Below the pieces are notes generated by a model. It was given only the letters and a program-made list of their open reading frames with translations, ran no database searches and was not told the origin of the DNA. Below are positions 50,911 through 60,800 of a stretch of 64,000 bases of DNA, in pieces; position 1 is the stretch's first letter; each line of letters begins with the position of its first letter. Where the stretch lies: contig NZ_JBGGWB010000001.1 of assembly GCF_041321155.1 (NCBI RefSeq), positions 744,001-808,000 on the forward strand, in the 5' to 3' direction. Made by a program: the position numbers and the translations under genes. Source of the stretch: Sphingomonas sp. IW22. GTDB taxonomy: Bacteria; Pseudomonadota; Alphaproteobacteria; Sphingomonadales; Sphingomonadaceae.

Positions 50911-50947
50911 CCCGCCGCTCTACCGCGACGCTTGGGCGCGCGAAAGG

Positions 50948-52024
50948 TCAGCGCGTCGATCGCGCCAGGCGCACTGCTTCAGAGGCCGCAATCATCCCTT
51001 CGCGAACCATCGCCCGCGCCGCCGAATCGAGTCGCGGGGCGCGAAGAAAGGCATGGCGCGACAGCAATGCGGCGTCCCCGCCATCATTGACCAGTCGCGC
51101 GATCGCGGCATCGACCACGATCCCCTCAAATACGCCGACGCGGCCATCGACCCCGCTATTGTCGCAGCCAGCGCAGCCATCGCTTTCAAAGATCACCGCC
51201 CCCGGATCGAATCCCAACAAGGCCGCAACCGCGTTGCTTGCCTGAACGGGCCGCCGGCACTGCCGACACAGCCGGTCGGCCAGCCTTTGCGCCAGCACGG
51301 CCCGCAAATGTGCCGCCAGCGCCAGACGGTCGACGCCAAGCATCCGCAGCCGCTCGATTGCGGCCACCGCGTCCGACGCGTCGAGCCGCACCAGCACACG
51401 GCACCCGCCCGCCGCCACCTGAAAGGCGAGCGCCGCTGCCTCACGATCGGGCAGGTCGCCAAGGACCAGCATGTCGGGGTCCAGCGTCATCGCGCGATCA
51501 ATGGCGGCTGCGGTCGGCTCATCGGGCGCGCATGACAGCTCCAGCCCACCGGGCACCGCGATACCGATGCCCACGACGCTTACGGTTCGCACATCGTCGG
51601 CGATCAGCGCAGTGATGGTCGAGCGACGGCCCGACCCGGGTGGGCCCGCGACGACCACAACGCCGCCTGCGCGCTCCAGCGCAGCGACCATCAGCCGCGC
51701 GTGTGCCGGCGCCATGCCCAGGTCGGCCAGCTTGTCGCCAGCCAGTCCCGCGCGGTCGGCACGCAGCCGGAGCGCCAGACGATTGCCACTGGCATGCGCC
51801 GCGACCCGCCAGTCGCTAAGCCTGTCGGTGCCCGCGCCCACCACCTGCCACGCAGCGTCGCGAAGCCGCTCAGGCTGCAAGCGTGCCGGCACCCATGCAC
51901 GCAGTCGACCATCGACGCGCAGGCGGACCCGCACGGCGTCGGGATCGAAGTCGAGATGGATGTCGCTTGCCCCCTGTGCCGCCGCATCGGCCGCCAGTGC
52001 CTCGATCGCCGTCGCGCCCGTCAC
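50948..52024 (-). CDS. GspE/PilB-like ATPase, degenerate
   Basis: About 358 residues from a GTG at 52024 (start uncertain; the frame is open to 52183 but that part overlaps the divergent gene). N2-like domain (GASDIHLDFDPDAVRVRLRVDGRLR) then the ATPase domain. The Walker A is GPPGSGRRST, with Arg in place of the invariant Lys; the Walker B LVLGDLPD has Asp instead of the usual Glu (GEIRD); the His box (TLHTNDA) reads VRLDASDA. The end keeps AHLRAVLAQRLADRLC and two CxxC pairs (CRQC, CAGC) of the GspE zinc region. It is a paralogue that has probably lost or changed ATP hydrolysis. Confidence 0.8.
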   Translation of the reverse strand: MTGATAIEALAADAAAQGASDIHLDFDPDAVRVRLRVDGRLRAWVPARLQPERLRDAAWQVVGAGTDRLSDWRVAAHASGNRLALRLRADRAGLAGDKLADLGMAPAHARLMVAALERAGGVVVVAGPPGSGRRSTITALIADDVRTVSVVGIGIAVPGGLELSCAPDEPTAAAIDRAMTLDPDMLVLGDLPDREAAALAFQVAAGGCRVLVRLDASDAVAAIERLRMLGVDRLALAAHLRAVLAQRLADRLCRQCRRPVQASNAVAALLGFDPGAVIFESDGCAGCDNSGVDGRVGVFEGIVVDAAIARLVNDGGDAALLSRHAFLRAPRLDSAARAMVREGMIAASEAVRLARSTR

Positions 52025-52142
52025 GCCAATACTCGCCGCATGTGCATCATGAATCCCGCAACTCTGATGACTGCGATGCGACGGCAAGGTTACGGTTTGA
52101 TGGCAGGGTTGCGCCGCACCCACGCTTTGGCAGGATGGGGCC

Positions 52143-52793
52143 ATGACCCATCTCGGCTCAGGCCATCCCAGCGAACCCGTCATCGCCCATATCGCCGCCC
52201 AGCCGGGCGTTCAGCGGCTGCCCAATTCCCGGCTGACGCTGTTCACCGCGCGCAGCTTTCTCGATGCGGGACACTGCACCGAACTATGCGCGTTGATCGA
52301 TCGCGACCGGCGCCCATCGACGATCGCCGATCCCAATGGCGACAACGCCTTTCGCACCAGCGAAACCTGCGACCTGGATCCGCAAGAGCCGGTGGTCGCC
52401 CGGCTGGAGGCTGCGATCCTCGGCTTCTGCGGCCTGGATGCGGCGCACGGCGAACCGATTCAGGGCCAGCGTTACGCCGTGGGACAGGAGTTCAAGGCCC
52501 ATACCGACTATTTCGACCCCACGGGCGCGGATTTTACGCGCTATTGCAGCGTGGCGGGAAATCGCACCTGGACCGTGATGATCTATCTCAACGAACCGGA
52601 AGCAGGCGGCGCCACCCGCTTCAAGGTGGTCGACAAGACGATCCAGCCCGAAGCGGGCAAGCTGCTGGCGTGGAACAATCTGCGCCCCGACGGCCGCCCG
52701 AACCCGGCAACCCTGCATCACGGGATGAAGGTGCGCGCGGGCACCAAATACGTGATCACCAAGTGGTTTCGCGAGCGCCCTTGGGGCTGGTGA
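52143..52793 (+). CDS. 2-oxoglutarate/Fe(II) oxygenase (prolyl 4-hydroxylase-like)
   Basis: 216 residues. Jelly-roll marks: FKAHTDYFDP giving the HxD iron ligands, then WTVMIYLNEPEAGGATRF, and the distal ATLHHGMKVRAGTKYVITKWF with the second His and the Lys that binds 2-oxoglutarate. It fits the P4Hc family. The substrate is unknown; bacterial members hydroxylate proline in EF-Tu or small molecules. Divergent from the degenerate ATPase, 119-base gap between. Confidence 0.9.
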   Translation: MTHLGSGHPSEPVIAHIAAQPGVQRLPNSRLTLFTARSFLDAGHCTELCALIDRDRRPSTIADPNGDNAFRTSETCDLDPQEPVVARLEAAILGFCGLDAAHGEPIQGQRYAVGQEFKAHTDYFDPTGADFTRYCSVAGNRTWTVMIYLNEPEAGGATRFKVVDKTIQPEAGKLLAWNNLRPDGRPNPATLHHGMKVRAGTKYVITKWFRERPWGW

Positions 52794-52799
52794 CGGCAT

Positions 52800-52834
52800 A
52801 AAAAAGGGGCTTCGGACGATTGCCCGAAGCCCCT
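52800..52834 (-). terminator. Rho-independent terminator of the TonB-receptor operon
   Basis: AGGGGCTTCGG (52805-52815) and CCGAAGCCCCT (52824-52834) pair perfectly around an 8-base loop; on the minus strand a T run follows (A run ending 52805). Just after the receptor stop. It may serve the convergent oxygenase gene too, though no T run is on that side. Confidence 0.85.
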
Positions 52835-52857
52835 GTCATTTGATCTGGCCGTGCCGC

Positions 52858-55572
52858 TTACAGGCCGACACTGACCCCGAAGGTGAAGATGCGGCCAAGG
52901 TTGTAGGTGTTAACGTCCGCCCGACCGCCATTGTCGAAAATCTGGAACTCCTGATAGCGCGTCTTGGTCAGGTTGCGCGCCTCGAACTTCAGTTCGACCT
53001 GCTTGTCGCTGTCATTGCCCAGCGGGATGCCCTGACGCCATACAACGTCCAGTCGCACGCCCGGCTTCTCGCGAATGTCCGGCAGACGCACACCGTTGAC
53101 GATTGCGCCACGATTGGTGATGCGCTCGCTCGCATAATTCACCAGCAGCGTGACCTGGCTGAGCATTTCGGTATCTTCCAGCCCGAACTGCGCGTTGATC
53201 AGGTGATCCGACTGACCGACCAGCGGGCTGCCGTCCACGAACAGCTGGCTTGCGGGGATCAGCGGGCCGTTCACGTTGATCGGATTGACGACCGGCTGGT
53301 TCTGCGCATCGAGCTCGGACTGGGTATAGGTGTAATTGGCGACCAGAACGGCGCGCTTGGTGGCGAACAGGTCGCCCAGGCCGATGCCGTCGAGCGGGAA
53401 GTATTTCACCACCTCCGCCTCGGCACCATAAAGCTTGGCGCCGGGCGCGTTCGAGAAGCTGGTCAACAGCGAGGAACTGCCCGCGCCGGGTGAGCCGAAT
53501 GCCTCGATCGGGTTGTCCAGCCGCTTGAAAAAGCCAGCCAGCGTGAAGCGTTGATCACGCTGGAAGAACCATTCGTACCGCGCTTCCAGATTCCACAGTT
53601 CGGAGTCGGTCAGACGCGGGTTGCCGATGAACTGACGGTTCGATTCGAAATCGAGATAGATTTGCGGGGCCAGTTCGCGGAACTGCGGACGGGCGATCGT
53701 CTTCGACGCGTGCAGGCGAAGCTGCATGTCGCTGGCGAAATTCCACGTGATGGTCGATGCGGGCAGCCAGTAACCGTTGTTCAGGCTGGTGCCGGTTACA
53801 CCCGCCCCGACGGGCAGCACACGCTGTTCAGCGTCTTCGTAACGAACGCCCACCTGCGCGCGCAGGCCGTCAAACGCCTCTGCCTCAAGCTGGACATAGC
53901 CGGCATGGGTACGAAGCGACGCCGAATAGGCCGCTGCGCCCTGCGACGTCGATTCATTGACCAGACGGATGTCGTTCAGGATGACGTTATAGTCACTGAG
54001 CAAGTAATCGGGACGAAGCTGCTGTTCGGCCAGGTCGAGACCGTTCGCCGCCTGATAGCGGAACTGATAGCGATAGGAATCACGATCGGCATCCGAATAG
54101 GCATAGCCCGCCTGCACCGTAACCGGCGTGTCGAAGTTCAGCTCATAGCCGAAATCGACGCTGCCCGACCAAAGGTCTTCGTCCAGTTCGCTGAATGCGA
54201 CCTGGGCCAGTGACTGGTTCGCCAGATTGTTGATGTAATCGCCGACCTGATCCGAGAACAGATAGGTAAAGGTCCGCTCATAAGGCGAGTTGCGCTGGGT
54301 ATTGGCATACGCACCGCGGATGTCGACGTTCAGGTCGCCGAACTTCATCTCCGCCACGCCCTGCGAGGTGAAGAGCTGGCGCTCAAACCAGTTGGTATTC
54401 TGGTTCAGCAGGTTCAGGTTGTTCTGGTCCACACCCTGACCCATGATCGCCTGCTTGAGCGTATCGTGGATATACAGGTTGGTGAAGCGGAAACGATGGC
54501 GACCGACTTCGGCACCGATGCCGAACAGGCCGTTGACGAGCGCCCGGTGATCGGTCGCGACATTCCGGAAATCGCTGACCAGCGTGCCCTGCTGGTCAAT
54601 CGCCACCTGCTGTATCGCGTCGCGTGTGCGCCACGTGTTCGAAATGCCGCCGCCCGCGATCAGGCCGATGCGTGACGAACCGACGTCGAACGAAGTGCCC
54701 GCGCTCATCTCACCCGAGAAGTTCGCCGGGATATTCCGGTTTTCGAATACCAGCGAGGTCTGGGCATTCGACAATTCGGCGACCTGGGCGGCGCTGACGC
54801 CGGTGCCAGCCATGCCCGCATCCTTGATGAAGCCCGGGATCGTGCGCTCACCATCGTCGAAGCCCAGCCAGTCGTGCGAGCCGCCGTCATAGGTATAGCC
54901 CAGTTCCGACGTCGTCACCGTGTCGAAGCCGACCGAACTGCCGAACTGAAGGAAGCTCTCCTTCGGCGCCGCCTTGGTCGTCAGGTTGATCACGCCGCCG
55001 CCGAACTCAGCCGGGAAATTGGCCGAAAAGCTCTTCTGCACCAAGCTGGAGGCGATGACGTTGGTTGGAAAGATGTCCAGCGGCACCACGCGGCGCAGCG
55101 GCTCCGGGCTGGGCAGCGGCGAGCCGTTGAGCAGCGAGGAGGAATAACGATCGCCCAGGCCACGGACGAAGACAAAGCCGTTGCCAACCACCGACAGGCC
55201 GGTGACGCGCGACAGCGCGCCCGCGATGTCGCCTTCACCGGTGCGCGCGATATCCTCGCTCGACAGCACCGAGATCACCTGCGGCGTGGCGCGGACGATA
55301 TTCGGGATGTTGCGGCCGATGACGACGATATCGTCACTCGCGTCGCTGGAAGCACCGGGGATCGAGACTTCGACATCCTGCGTGTCGGCGCCGCCAGGCC
55401 CGGTGTCGGGCGGCGTGCCTTCTTCAGGCTGACCGGCATTCGGCTGGACCACCGCGCCTGCGGGCGGGCTGGTCGTCTGCGCGCCACCGCCGCTCGTTTG
55501 GGCAAGCGCCATGGGCGCGACCATCGTCGACGTGAGGAGGAGCAGGCTGCCAAAGGCCAGTTGCTTTTTCAT
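52858..55572 (-). CDS. TonB-dependent outer membrane receptor
   Basis: 904 residues. Signal peptide (KKQLAFGSLLLLTSTMVAPMALAQ), a Gly/Pro-rich segment, then a TonB-box-like DDIVVIG near residue 83 and the plug: NIVRATPQVISVLSSEDIARTGEGDIAGALSRVTGLSVVGNGFVFVRGLGDRYSSSLLNG in parts. The barrel follows, ending TFGVSVGL with a terminal hydrophobic residue. The substrate is unknown. It is co-transcribed with the lipoprotein gene upstream; Pho-box-like repeats upstream of that gene suggest phosphate control. Confidence 0.93.
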   Translation of the reverse strand: MKKQLAFGSLLLLTSTMVAPMALAQTSGGGAQTTSPPAGAVVQPNAGQPEEGTPPDTGPGGADTQDVEVSIPGASSDASDDIVVIGRNIPNIVRATPQVISVLSSEDIARTGEGDIAGALSRVTGLSVVGNGFVFVRGLGDRYSSSLLNGSPLPSPEPLRRVVPLDIFPTNVIASSLVQKSFSANFPAEFGGGVINLTTKAAPKESFLQFGSSVGFDTVTTSELGYTYDGGSHDWLGFDDGERTIPGFIKDAGMAGTGVSAAQVAELSNAQTSLVFENRNIPANFSGEMSAGTSFDVGSSRIGLIAGGGISNTWRTRDAIQQVAIDQQGTLVSDFRNVATDHRALVNGLFGIGAEVGRHRFRFTNLYIHDTLKQAIMGQGVDQNNLNLLNQNTNWFERQLFTSQGVAEMKFGDLNVDIRGAYANTQRNSPYERTFTYLFSDQVGDYINNLANQSLAQVAFSELDEDLWSGSVDFGYELNFDTPVTVQAGYAYSDADRDSYRYQFRYQAANGLDLAEQQLRPDYLLSDYNVILNDIRLVNESTSQGAAAYSASLRTHAGYVQLEAEAFDGLRAQVGVRYEDAEQRVLPVGAGVTGTSLNNGYWLPASTITWNFASDMQLRLHASKTIARPQFRELAPQIYLDFESNRQFIGNPRLTDSELWNLEARYEWFFQRDQRFTLAGFFKRLDNPIEAFGSPGAGSSSLLTSFSNAPGAKLYGAEAEVVKYFPLDGIGLGDLFATKRAVLVANYTYTQSELDAQNQPVVNPINVNGPLIPASQLFVDGSPLVGQSDHLINAQFGLEDTEMLSQVTLLVNYASERITNRGAIVNGVRLPDIREKPGVRLDVVWRQGIPLGNDSDKQVELKFEARNLTKTRYQEFQIFDNGGRADVNTYNLGRIFTFGVSVGL

Positions 55573-55618
55573 ATTCTCGATCCGGTTCAGGGATTTGCCG
55601 CGCGCGGCACGGCATGAC

Positions 55619-55649
55619 GGGGATGGCGGCCCCTTTCACCGCCATCCCC
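55619..55649. repeat. Hairpin between lipoprotein and receptor genes
   Basis: GGGGATGGCGG (55619-55629) and CCGCCATCCCC (55639-55649) form a perfect 11-base stem with a 9-base loop in the 98-base gap. No T run, so more likely an mRNA-stabilising or partial-attenuation element than a full terminator. Confidence 0.55.
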
Positions 55650-55670
55650 GCTTCATGGTTGCGTCCGTGC

Positions 55671-57269
55671 TTAGATGGCAGGCACGGTGGCGCAGGCGCC
55701 GCTCGACGCACCGAAATTGGCGCGGTTCGAGTTGCAGGTCCAACCCTGGTACCAGGTGTCACCCGCACCGTTGATCGCGCCGATATACGACGTCTGCACC
55801 AGGAACGCGGAACCCGACGGGTTCAGCGTCGCTGCGTTGAACGGCGTGGTGCCGGTCGCGCCGGTGCCCGGCAGATAGGTCGAGGTATAGGCGGCAGCGG
55901 TCGTGCCGTTGGTGGTGTTGTTGCTGCCAGCGGCGACAACAGCGGCCTGTTCGGCGTTGGTGATCGTCACGTCGCTCTGCGTCGTCGTAGCCGACAGCGC
56001 GTTGCAGGCGAAGTAGACCGAGTTGAAGACCGGCGGGCCGGCTTCGTCCAGCGCGGCATTGGCCGGGCGGATGGTTGACTTGCCACCATTTTCGGTCGTG
56101 CTCGCCACCATGTTGAGGCAGGCGACCGGGCTGCTGAGGATGCCGTTCACGAAGGTGAAGTCAGCACCGCCGCGCAGACGGATCGCAGCGTTGGTTGCGC
56201 TCGACGTGTGGATGAAGGTGAAGTTCGAGATGCGGCCGTTCTGACGCGGCGTCGCGTCTTCCGCACCGTTCGAATCGATTTCCATCACATAGTTGTCGGT
56301 CTGGGTATTGTTCGGCTTCTGGATCGCCAGGACGAACTGCAGGAAGCCCTTCCAACCCACATCCGTGTCGATGCTGTCGTCATCGGCGCCGGTCACCACG
56401 AAATAACGGGCGTTCATCGTGCCGCCAAAGATTTCGATGCCGTCGTCCGAGCTGTTGTGGATCTGGATATATTCCAGACGCGTGCCCGAACCGACGCCGC
56501 CGGTGGTCAGGCCCTGAAGCTCGTTGTTCGGGGTGATCGTCGTGCCCGAATAACGGATCTGCACATAGCGCATGACGCCCGAATTGTCGCCGGCGCTGGC
56601 GCCGCCGTACAGCGCGTTGCCGGTACCTTCGACGACGTTTTCGCAATTCGCGGCGCCGCCGGTCACACCCGACAGGTTGCAGTTCGACACGGGTGCGCGG
56701 CCAGCCAGGATGATGCCGCCCCACAGGCCCTGCGAGTCGTCGGTCACGTTGCCGGTCAGGTTCTGCTGCGCGGTGAAGATGATCGGCGAATTGGCCGAAC
56801 CGTCTGCGGTGATGGTCGAACCGCGGTTGACGACCAGGAAGTCGTTATCGGCGTTGGTGGTGTTGGCATAAACCAGCACGCCCGGCTCGATCGTCAGGTT
56901 GGCGGCCTGACCGCCGGTGCCCGAACCGCCGCGATCCACGCCGACGTCGACGCGACCATTGATTTCATATGCGGTGCCGGCGCGACGCGGCAGCGTCAGC
57001 GAGCCCGAAACCAGCGAAGGAATGCGGCACGAGCGCAGATTGCCGACAACGCCGACATTGGTGGTGCCGGTGGGGCAGTCAGCGGCCGGAACACCAGTCG
57101 TCGGGGTGGGCGTCGGCGTCGGGCTGGGCGCCGGGGCGGGCGTGGGCGACGGGACGACGATCGTGCCCTCGCCCGGCGAAGCGACGCTGGAGGCGCCGTC
57201 GCACGCCGCGAGCGTCGCGCCCGCGCAGCTCGTCAGCAGGATAAGGCTAAGGCGTTTGAAGTCGGCCAT
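55671..57269 (-). CDS. Surface lipoprotein with beta-helix-like body, paired with TonB receptor
   Basis: 532 residues. Lipoprotein signal with lipobox LAAC (Cys at residue 23), a Pro-Thr linker (PTPAPAPSPTPTPTPT), then repeated beta strands: LTIEPGVLVYA, GSTITADGSANSPIIFTA, DDSQGLWGGIILAGRAP, MRYVQIRYSG, LEYIQIHNSSDDGIEIFGG and SNFTFIHTSS, the layout of a right-handed beta-helix. Anchored in the outer membrane; perhaps a surface partner of the receptor. Such lipoprotein-receptor pairs are common in sphingomonads. First gene of a two-gene operon with two Pho-box-like sites 150 bases upstream. Confidence 0.82.
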   Translation of the reverse strand: MADFKRLSLILLTSCAGATLAACDGASSVASPGEGTIVVPSPTPAPAPSPTPTPTPTTGVPAADCPTGTTNVGVVGNLRSCRIPSLVSGSLTLPRRAGTAYEINGRVDVGVDRGGSGTGGQAANLTIEPGVLVYANTTNADNDFLVVNRGSTITADGSANSPIIFTAQQNLTGNVTDDSQGLWGGIILAGRAPVSNCNLSGVTGGAANCENVVEGTGNALYGGASAGDNSGVMRYVQIRYSGTTITPNNELQGLTTGGVGSGTRLEYIQIHNSSDDGIEIFGGTMNARYFVVTGADDDSIDTDVGWKGFLQFVLAIQKPNNTQTDNYVMEIDSNGAEDATPRQNGRISNFTFIHTSSATNAAIRLRGGADFTFVNGILSSPVACLNMVASTTENGGKSTIRPANAALDEAGPPVFNSVYFACNALSATTTQSDVTITNAEQAAVVAAGSNNTTNGTTAAAYTSTYLPGTGATGTTPFNAATLNPSGSAFLVQTSYIGAINGAGDTWYQGWTCNSNRANFGASSGACATVPAI

Positions 57270-57419
57270 GCAAAAATCTCCGTTCCGGCTTTTCCGGGTT
57301 CACGAGGCGGGCACGTGCCCGTTGATCGACTCGGAGTTCCCCCTGTCGACCCCGCCGCTCCGCTAAGGGGCCGGGATGACATGAGGATGCGGTTTCGGAG
57401 ACGTTTTGGTTTCGGCTAT

Positions 57420-57456
57420 GTGACGGTAATGTGAAGTTCGTGACGGCTGCGTGACA
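57420..57456 (-). promoter_or_regulatory. Two tandem Pho-box-like repeats
   Basis: On the minus strand GTCAC-type repeats start at 57455, 57444, 57435 and 57424 (GTCAC, GTCAC, TTCAC, GTCAC). Spacing is 11, 9, 11 bases, as two Pho boxes each of two 7-base direct repeats 11 bases apart (TGTCACG-CAGC-CGTCACG and TTCACAT-TACC-GTCACAT). They lie about 150 bases before the lipoprotein ATG. Confidence 0.5.
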
Positions 57457-57477
57457 TCGCGCACCGTCGCCGGTTGC

Positions 57478-57510
57478 AAAAAGGGCCGGTCACCCATGGT
57501 GCCGGCCCTT
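57478..57510 (-). terminator. Rho-independent terminator after trxA
   Basis: AAGGGCCGG (57481-57489) and CCGGCCCTT (57502-57510) form a stem; the minus strand continues in TTTTT (A run 57478-57482). It lies 14 bases after the trxA stop. Confidence 0.8.
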
Positions 57511-57523
57511 CTTTCACTTCGCC

Positions 57524-57844
57524 TTACAGCTCGCTTTCGAGCCAGGCCTTCAACCGCCCCTTGGGTTCCGCGCCCACCTTGGTCGCGGCGACCTCTCCGT
57601 TGCGGAACAGGATCATGGTGGGGATGCCGCGCACGCCATATTTGCCGGGGGCATCGGGATTTTCGTCGATGTTGAGCTTGGTGATGGTCACCTTGTCGCC
57701 CAGTTCATCGGACAATTCCTCAAGGCTGGGGCCGATCATCTTGCACGGACCGCACCATTCGGCCCAGAAATCGACGAGGACGGGACCTTCGGCGCCCAGC
57801 ACGTCATTGGCAAAGCTCTGGTCGGTGACAGCCTTGGTCGGCAT
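57524..57844 (-). CDS. trxA: Thioredoxin
   Basis: 106 residues, full length. [23 protein letters not shown] has the WCGPC redox pair; [31 protein letters not shown] carries the conserved cis-proline. Cytoplasmic disulphide reductase. Downstream of addA in the same direction, a conserved order in alphaproteobacteria, with its own terminator behind it. Confidence 0.97.
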   Translation of the reverse strand: MPTKAVTDQSFANDVLGAEGPVLVDFWAEWCGPCKMIGPSLEELSDELGDKVTITKLNIDENPDAPGKYGVRGIPTMILFRNGEVAATKVGAEPKGRLKAWLESEL

Positions 57845-57898
57845 GATCGAAAACTCCTTTTAGCGTGGCCCACAATCTATGGTGCCGTCCGCATCGGC

Positions 57899-60800
57899 TC
57901 AAGCGCGCGCGGGCAAGCTTTGCTCCACGCCCGCGAAGCCGGGCTTGGCCGCCGCCAGCATTTCCGGCGGCAACACCAGCAGGCGCGGCCCTGCGGTATA
58001 CAGCAACGCGGCCTCCACCGGCCGGTCGGGAAAGATGACCGACAGGGCAGCGGCATAGGCCGCCATCTGGCGCAGGTGATAGTCGGGCACGTCGCTCAGC
58101 CCGTCGGGCACACGCCGCCCGGTCTTGAAATCGACCACGCGCACGCGGTCGGGCCGCACCAGCAGCCGGTCAACCGTGCCGGCCACCACCTGCCCCGCGA
58201 CGACGGCAGCGATCGGCGCTTCGGCAAGGGCGTCGGCGCTGAAGATCCCAGCCAAATCGGGATGCTCGATGATTGCCAGCGCCTGATCGAGCAGGCCCGC
58301 GCCGAGTGGCTCGTCGCCCAACCAGGCCTGTCCTGCAGCACGACGATGCTCAGCGGGCAAGGCGGGCAGACGCTCAAACAGGCCGTGGAGCAGGCGCCCG
58401 CGCTCCGCCGCGTCGCGCATGGCGCGGCCGGGCGGCGGATCGACCACCGCATCGTCGCCGAGCGATGAGGGGGCCAGCGGGCGCGGCGGGCGTGCTTCCT
58501 CTGGCGCGGGACGGCGGGCCCAGCCGGGCAGCGCGGCCGCTGGATCGTTCGCGCGCGGGGCCTCGCCCGCATCAGCCGCGACTGGCACGGCATCATCGGA
58601 CAGTTGCCGCGTCTCGCCCGGCGGCACCCCCAGCGCGTCGAAAGCGAGCATGGCGGCGCGATACCAGCTGAGCGGCGGCGCTTCCCCCTTTGCCCGGTCG
58701 GACAGGCTGCCCGCGATCACCAGCTGCTCCTCCGCACGCGTCGCGGCGACATAGAAAAGCCGCCAATGCTCCTCCAGCTCGCGGCGGTCGGTTTCCTCAA
58801 CCAGCGCATCCAGCGGCCCGCCGCGTTCCGCCGATCGCGGGCGGAACACCGGAATTGCGGGCAATGCCGGATCGGCCTGCCATTCGATCAGGTCGCGGCG
58901 GTTCTGTGTCGGGTCGGCCGTGGCGTCGGCCAGGATGACCAGCGGCGCCTGAAGCCCCTTTGCCCCATGCGCGGTCATCACCCGGACGGCGGCCTGCGGG
59001 CGGGAGCTGTCGCGCACGATCTCCACATCCCCGCGATCGAACCAGTCGAGGAAGCGTTGCAGCGAGGGCGTGGCGTTATGTTCGAAGTCGAGCGCGGCGG
59101 ACAGCAGCTCCTCGATCGGATCGCGCGCTTCTTCCCCCAGTCGCTCGATCAGGCGGCGGCGCCCGTCCAGCTCGCCCGACAGGATGTCCTCAAGGAAGCG
59201 ATAGGGCGTGGTGAAATCCGCGCGCGCCAGCAGCCGATACAGCGGCGCCAGCCGGTCGGCAGGCTGAGTGGCGCGCAGATGTCGCCACAGCCCACCCTTG
59301 CGCCCCATCGCCGCCGCCATCAGCGCGTCCTGGCTCCAGCCGATCAGCGGGGAGACGAGCAGGCTGGCCAGCGCCAGATCGTCGCCGGGCTGCAGCACGA
59401 ACCGGATCGCGGCGAGCAGGTCCTGCACCGCCAGCGGCGCGTTCAGGCGCAGGCGGTCCACGCCCGCGACCGGCACCCCCTCTGCATACAAGCGCGCGAC
59501 GATCAGCGAGGCGAGGTCGCCGCGTCGCTTGACCAGGATCATCACATCTTCGGGACGCAGCGGCCGCCCCTTGCTGGCCAGCATATGTCCGGAGGCCAGC
59601 CAGTCGCGCACCTGCCGCGCGATGCGCTTGGCCAGTTCGCGGACCTGATCGTCGACCCAGCCTTCCTCATCCTCCTCACTACCACCCGCAATGACAGGGG
59701 GCAGCAGCGTGACGGTACCGGGACCGGGCACTTGCGACGCGTGGGGCTGGCGTTCCCCCGCCCCCATGCCCGGCACTGGCAGCACATCGAGCGCGGCGTC
59801 GACGAAGCGCAGCACCGTGGCGGTCGAGCGGAAACTTTCGTTCAGCGCCACCGTCTCAAGCGGCCGATGCTCCTCCGCCTCGACCGGGGTAGAGGCGAGC
59901 CGGTCGAAATGAATCTGTGCGGCGCGAAAGAAGATCGGGTCGGTACCCTGGAAGCCGTAAATGGCCTGCTTGTCGTCGCCCACGGTGAACAGTGTGCGGA
60001 CGCGGTTGCCGCGTGTGCCCGCACCGGCGAAAAACTCATCGGCTATGGCGCGGACGATGCGCCACTGGGCGACATTGGTGTCCTGCGCCTCGTCGATCAG
60101 CACATGTTCGGTCGCCAGATCGAGCTTGTAGCGCACCCACTCACCCATGCCCGGCGTTTCCAGCAGGCGCACGGTCGCGGCGATCAGGTCGTCGAAATCG
60201 ACCGCGCCCGCCAGCCTTTTGGCCCCGGCATAAGCGGCGGCATAAGCACGCCCCGCCTCAAGCGCAGCCGCCAGCGCATCGGCATAGGCGGCGCGGACGC
60301 GCAGCGACAGCAGCTCGGCACAACGGCCATGCAGGCGTTCGGCCAGCGGCGGGTAATCGTCGCCGGGCGGTACCTGTCCCTTCCCGCCGCGCGGATCGCC
60401 CTTGCCGGTCGCCCACACCAGATGCAGGTCGCCCAGCGTCCGCGCTCGTGTGGCAGGATCGGCGGCCAGCCAGGCGGCGATGACGTCGGCGCGCTCCAGC
60501 CCGCGCTTGGTCCCCCATGCCGCCTGAAGCGCCGACAGCTGGCGCAGCGACACCAGGTCGAACGCATCGTCGCAACACGCCGCCTCGACCGCCGCGTCGA
60601 TATCGTCGCCGGGCAGGTCCAGCGCGCGTCGGATGAAGGGCTGGATGCCCGGCCCCATCGGCAGGGCCGCCATCGCGTCCGGCCGCGCGGCACAGGCATG
60701 CAGGAACGCCTCGGCCTTTACTTCTCCCAGCCGCATCGCCAGCCCGCCGATCGCATCGGCGATGCGGGTGCCGCCGCTGCGCGCCTCGTCCTCCAGCAAG

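Noticed and set aside
52024..52142. A Pho-box-like pair (GTCGCA and GTCAT, 11 bases apart, minus strand) between the degenerate ATPase and the oxygenase
   Set aside because: Only one weak pair with a poor first half; not enough to call without conservation data.
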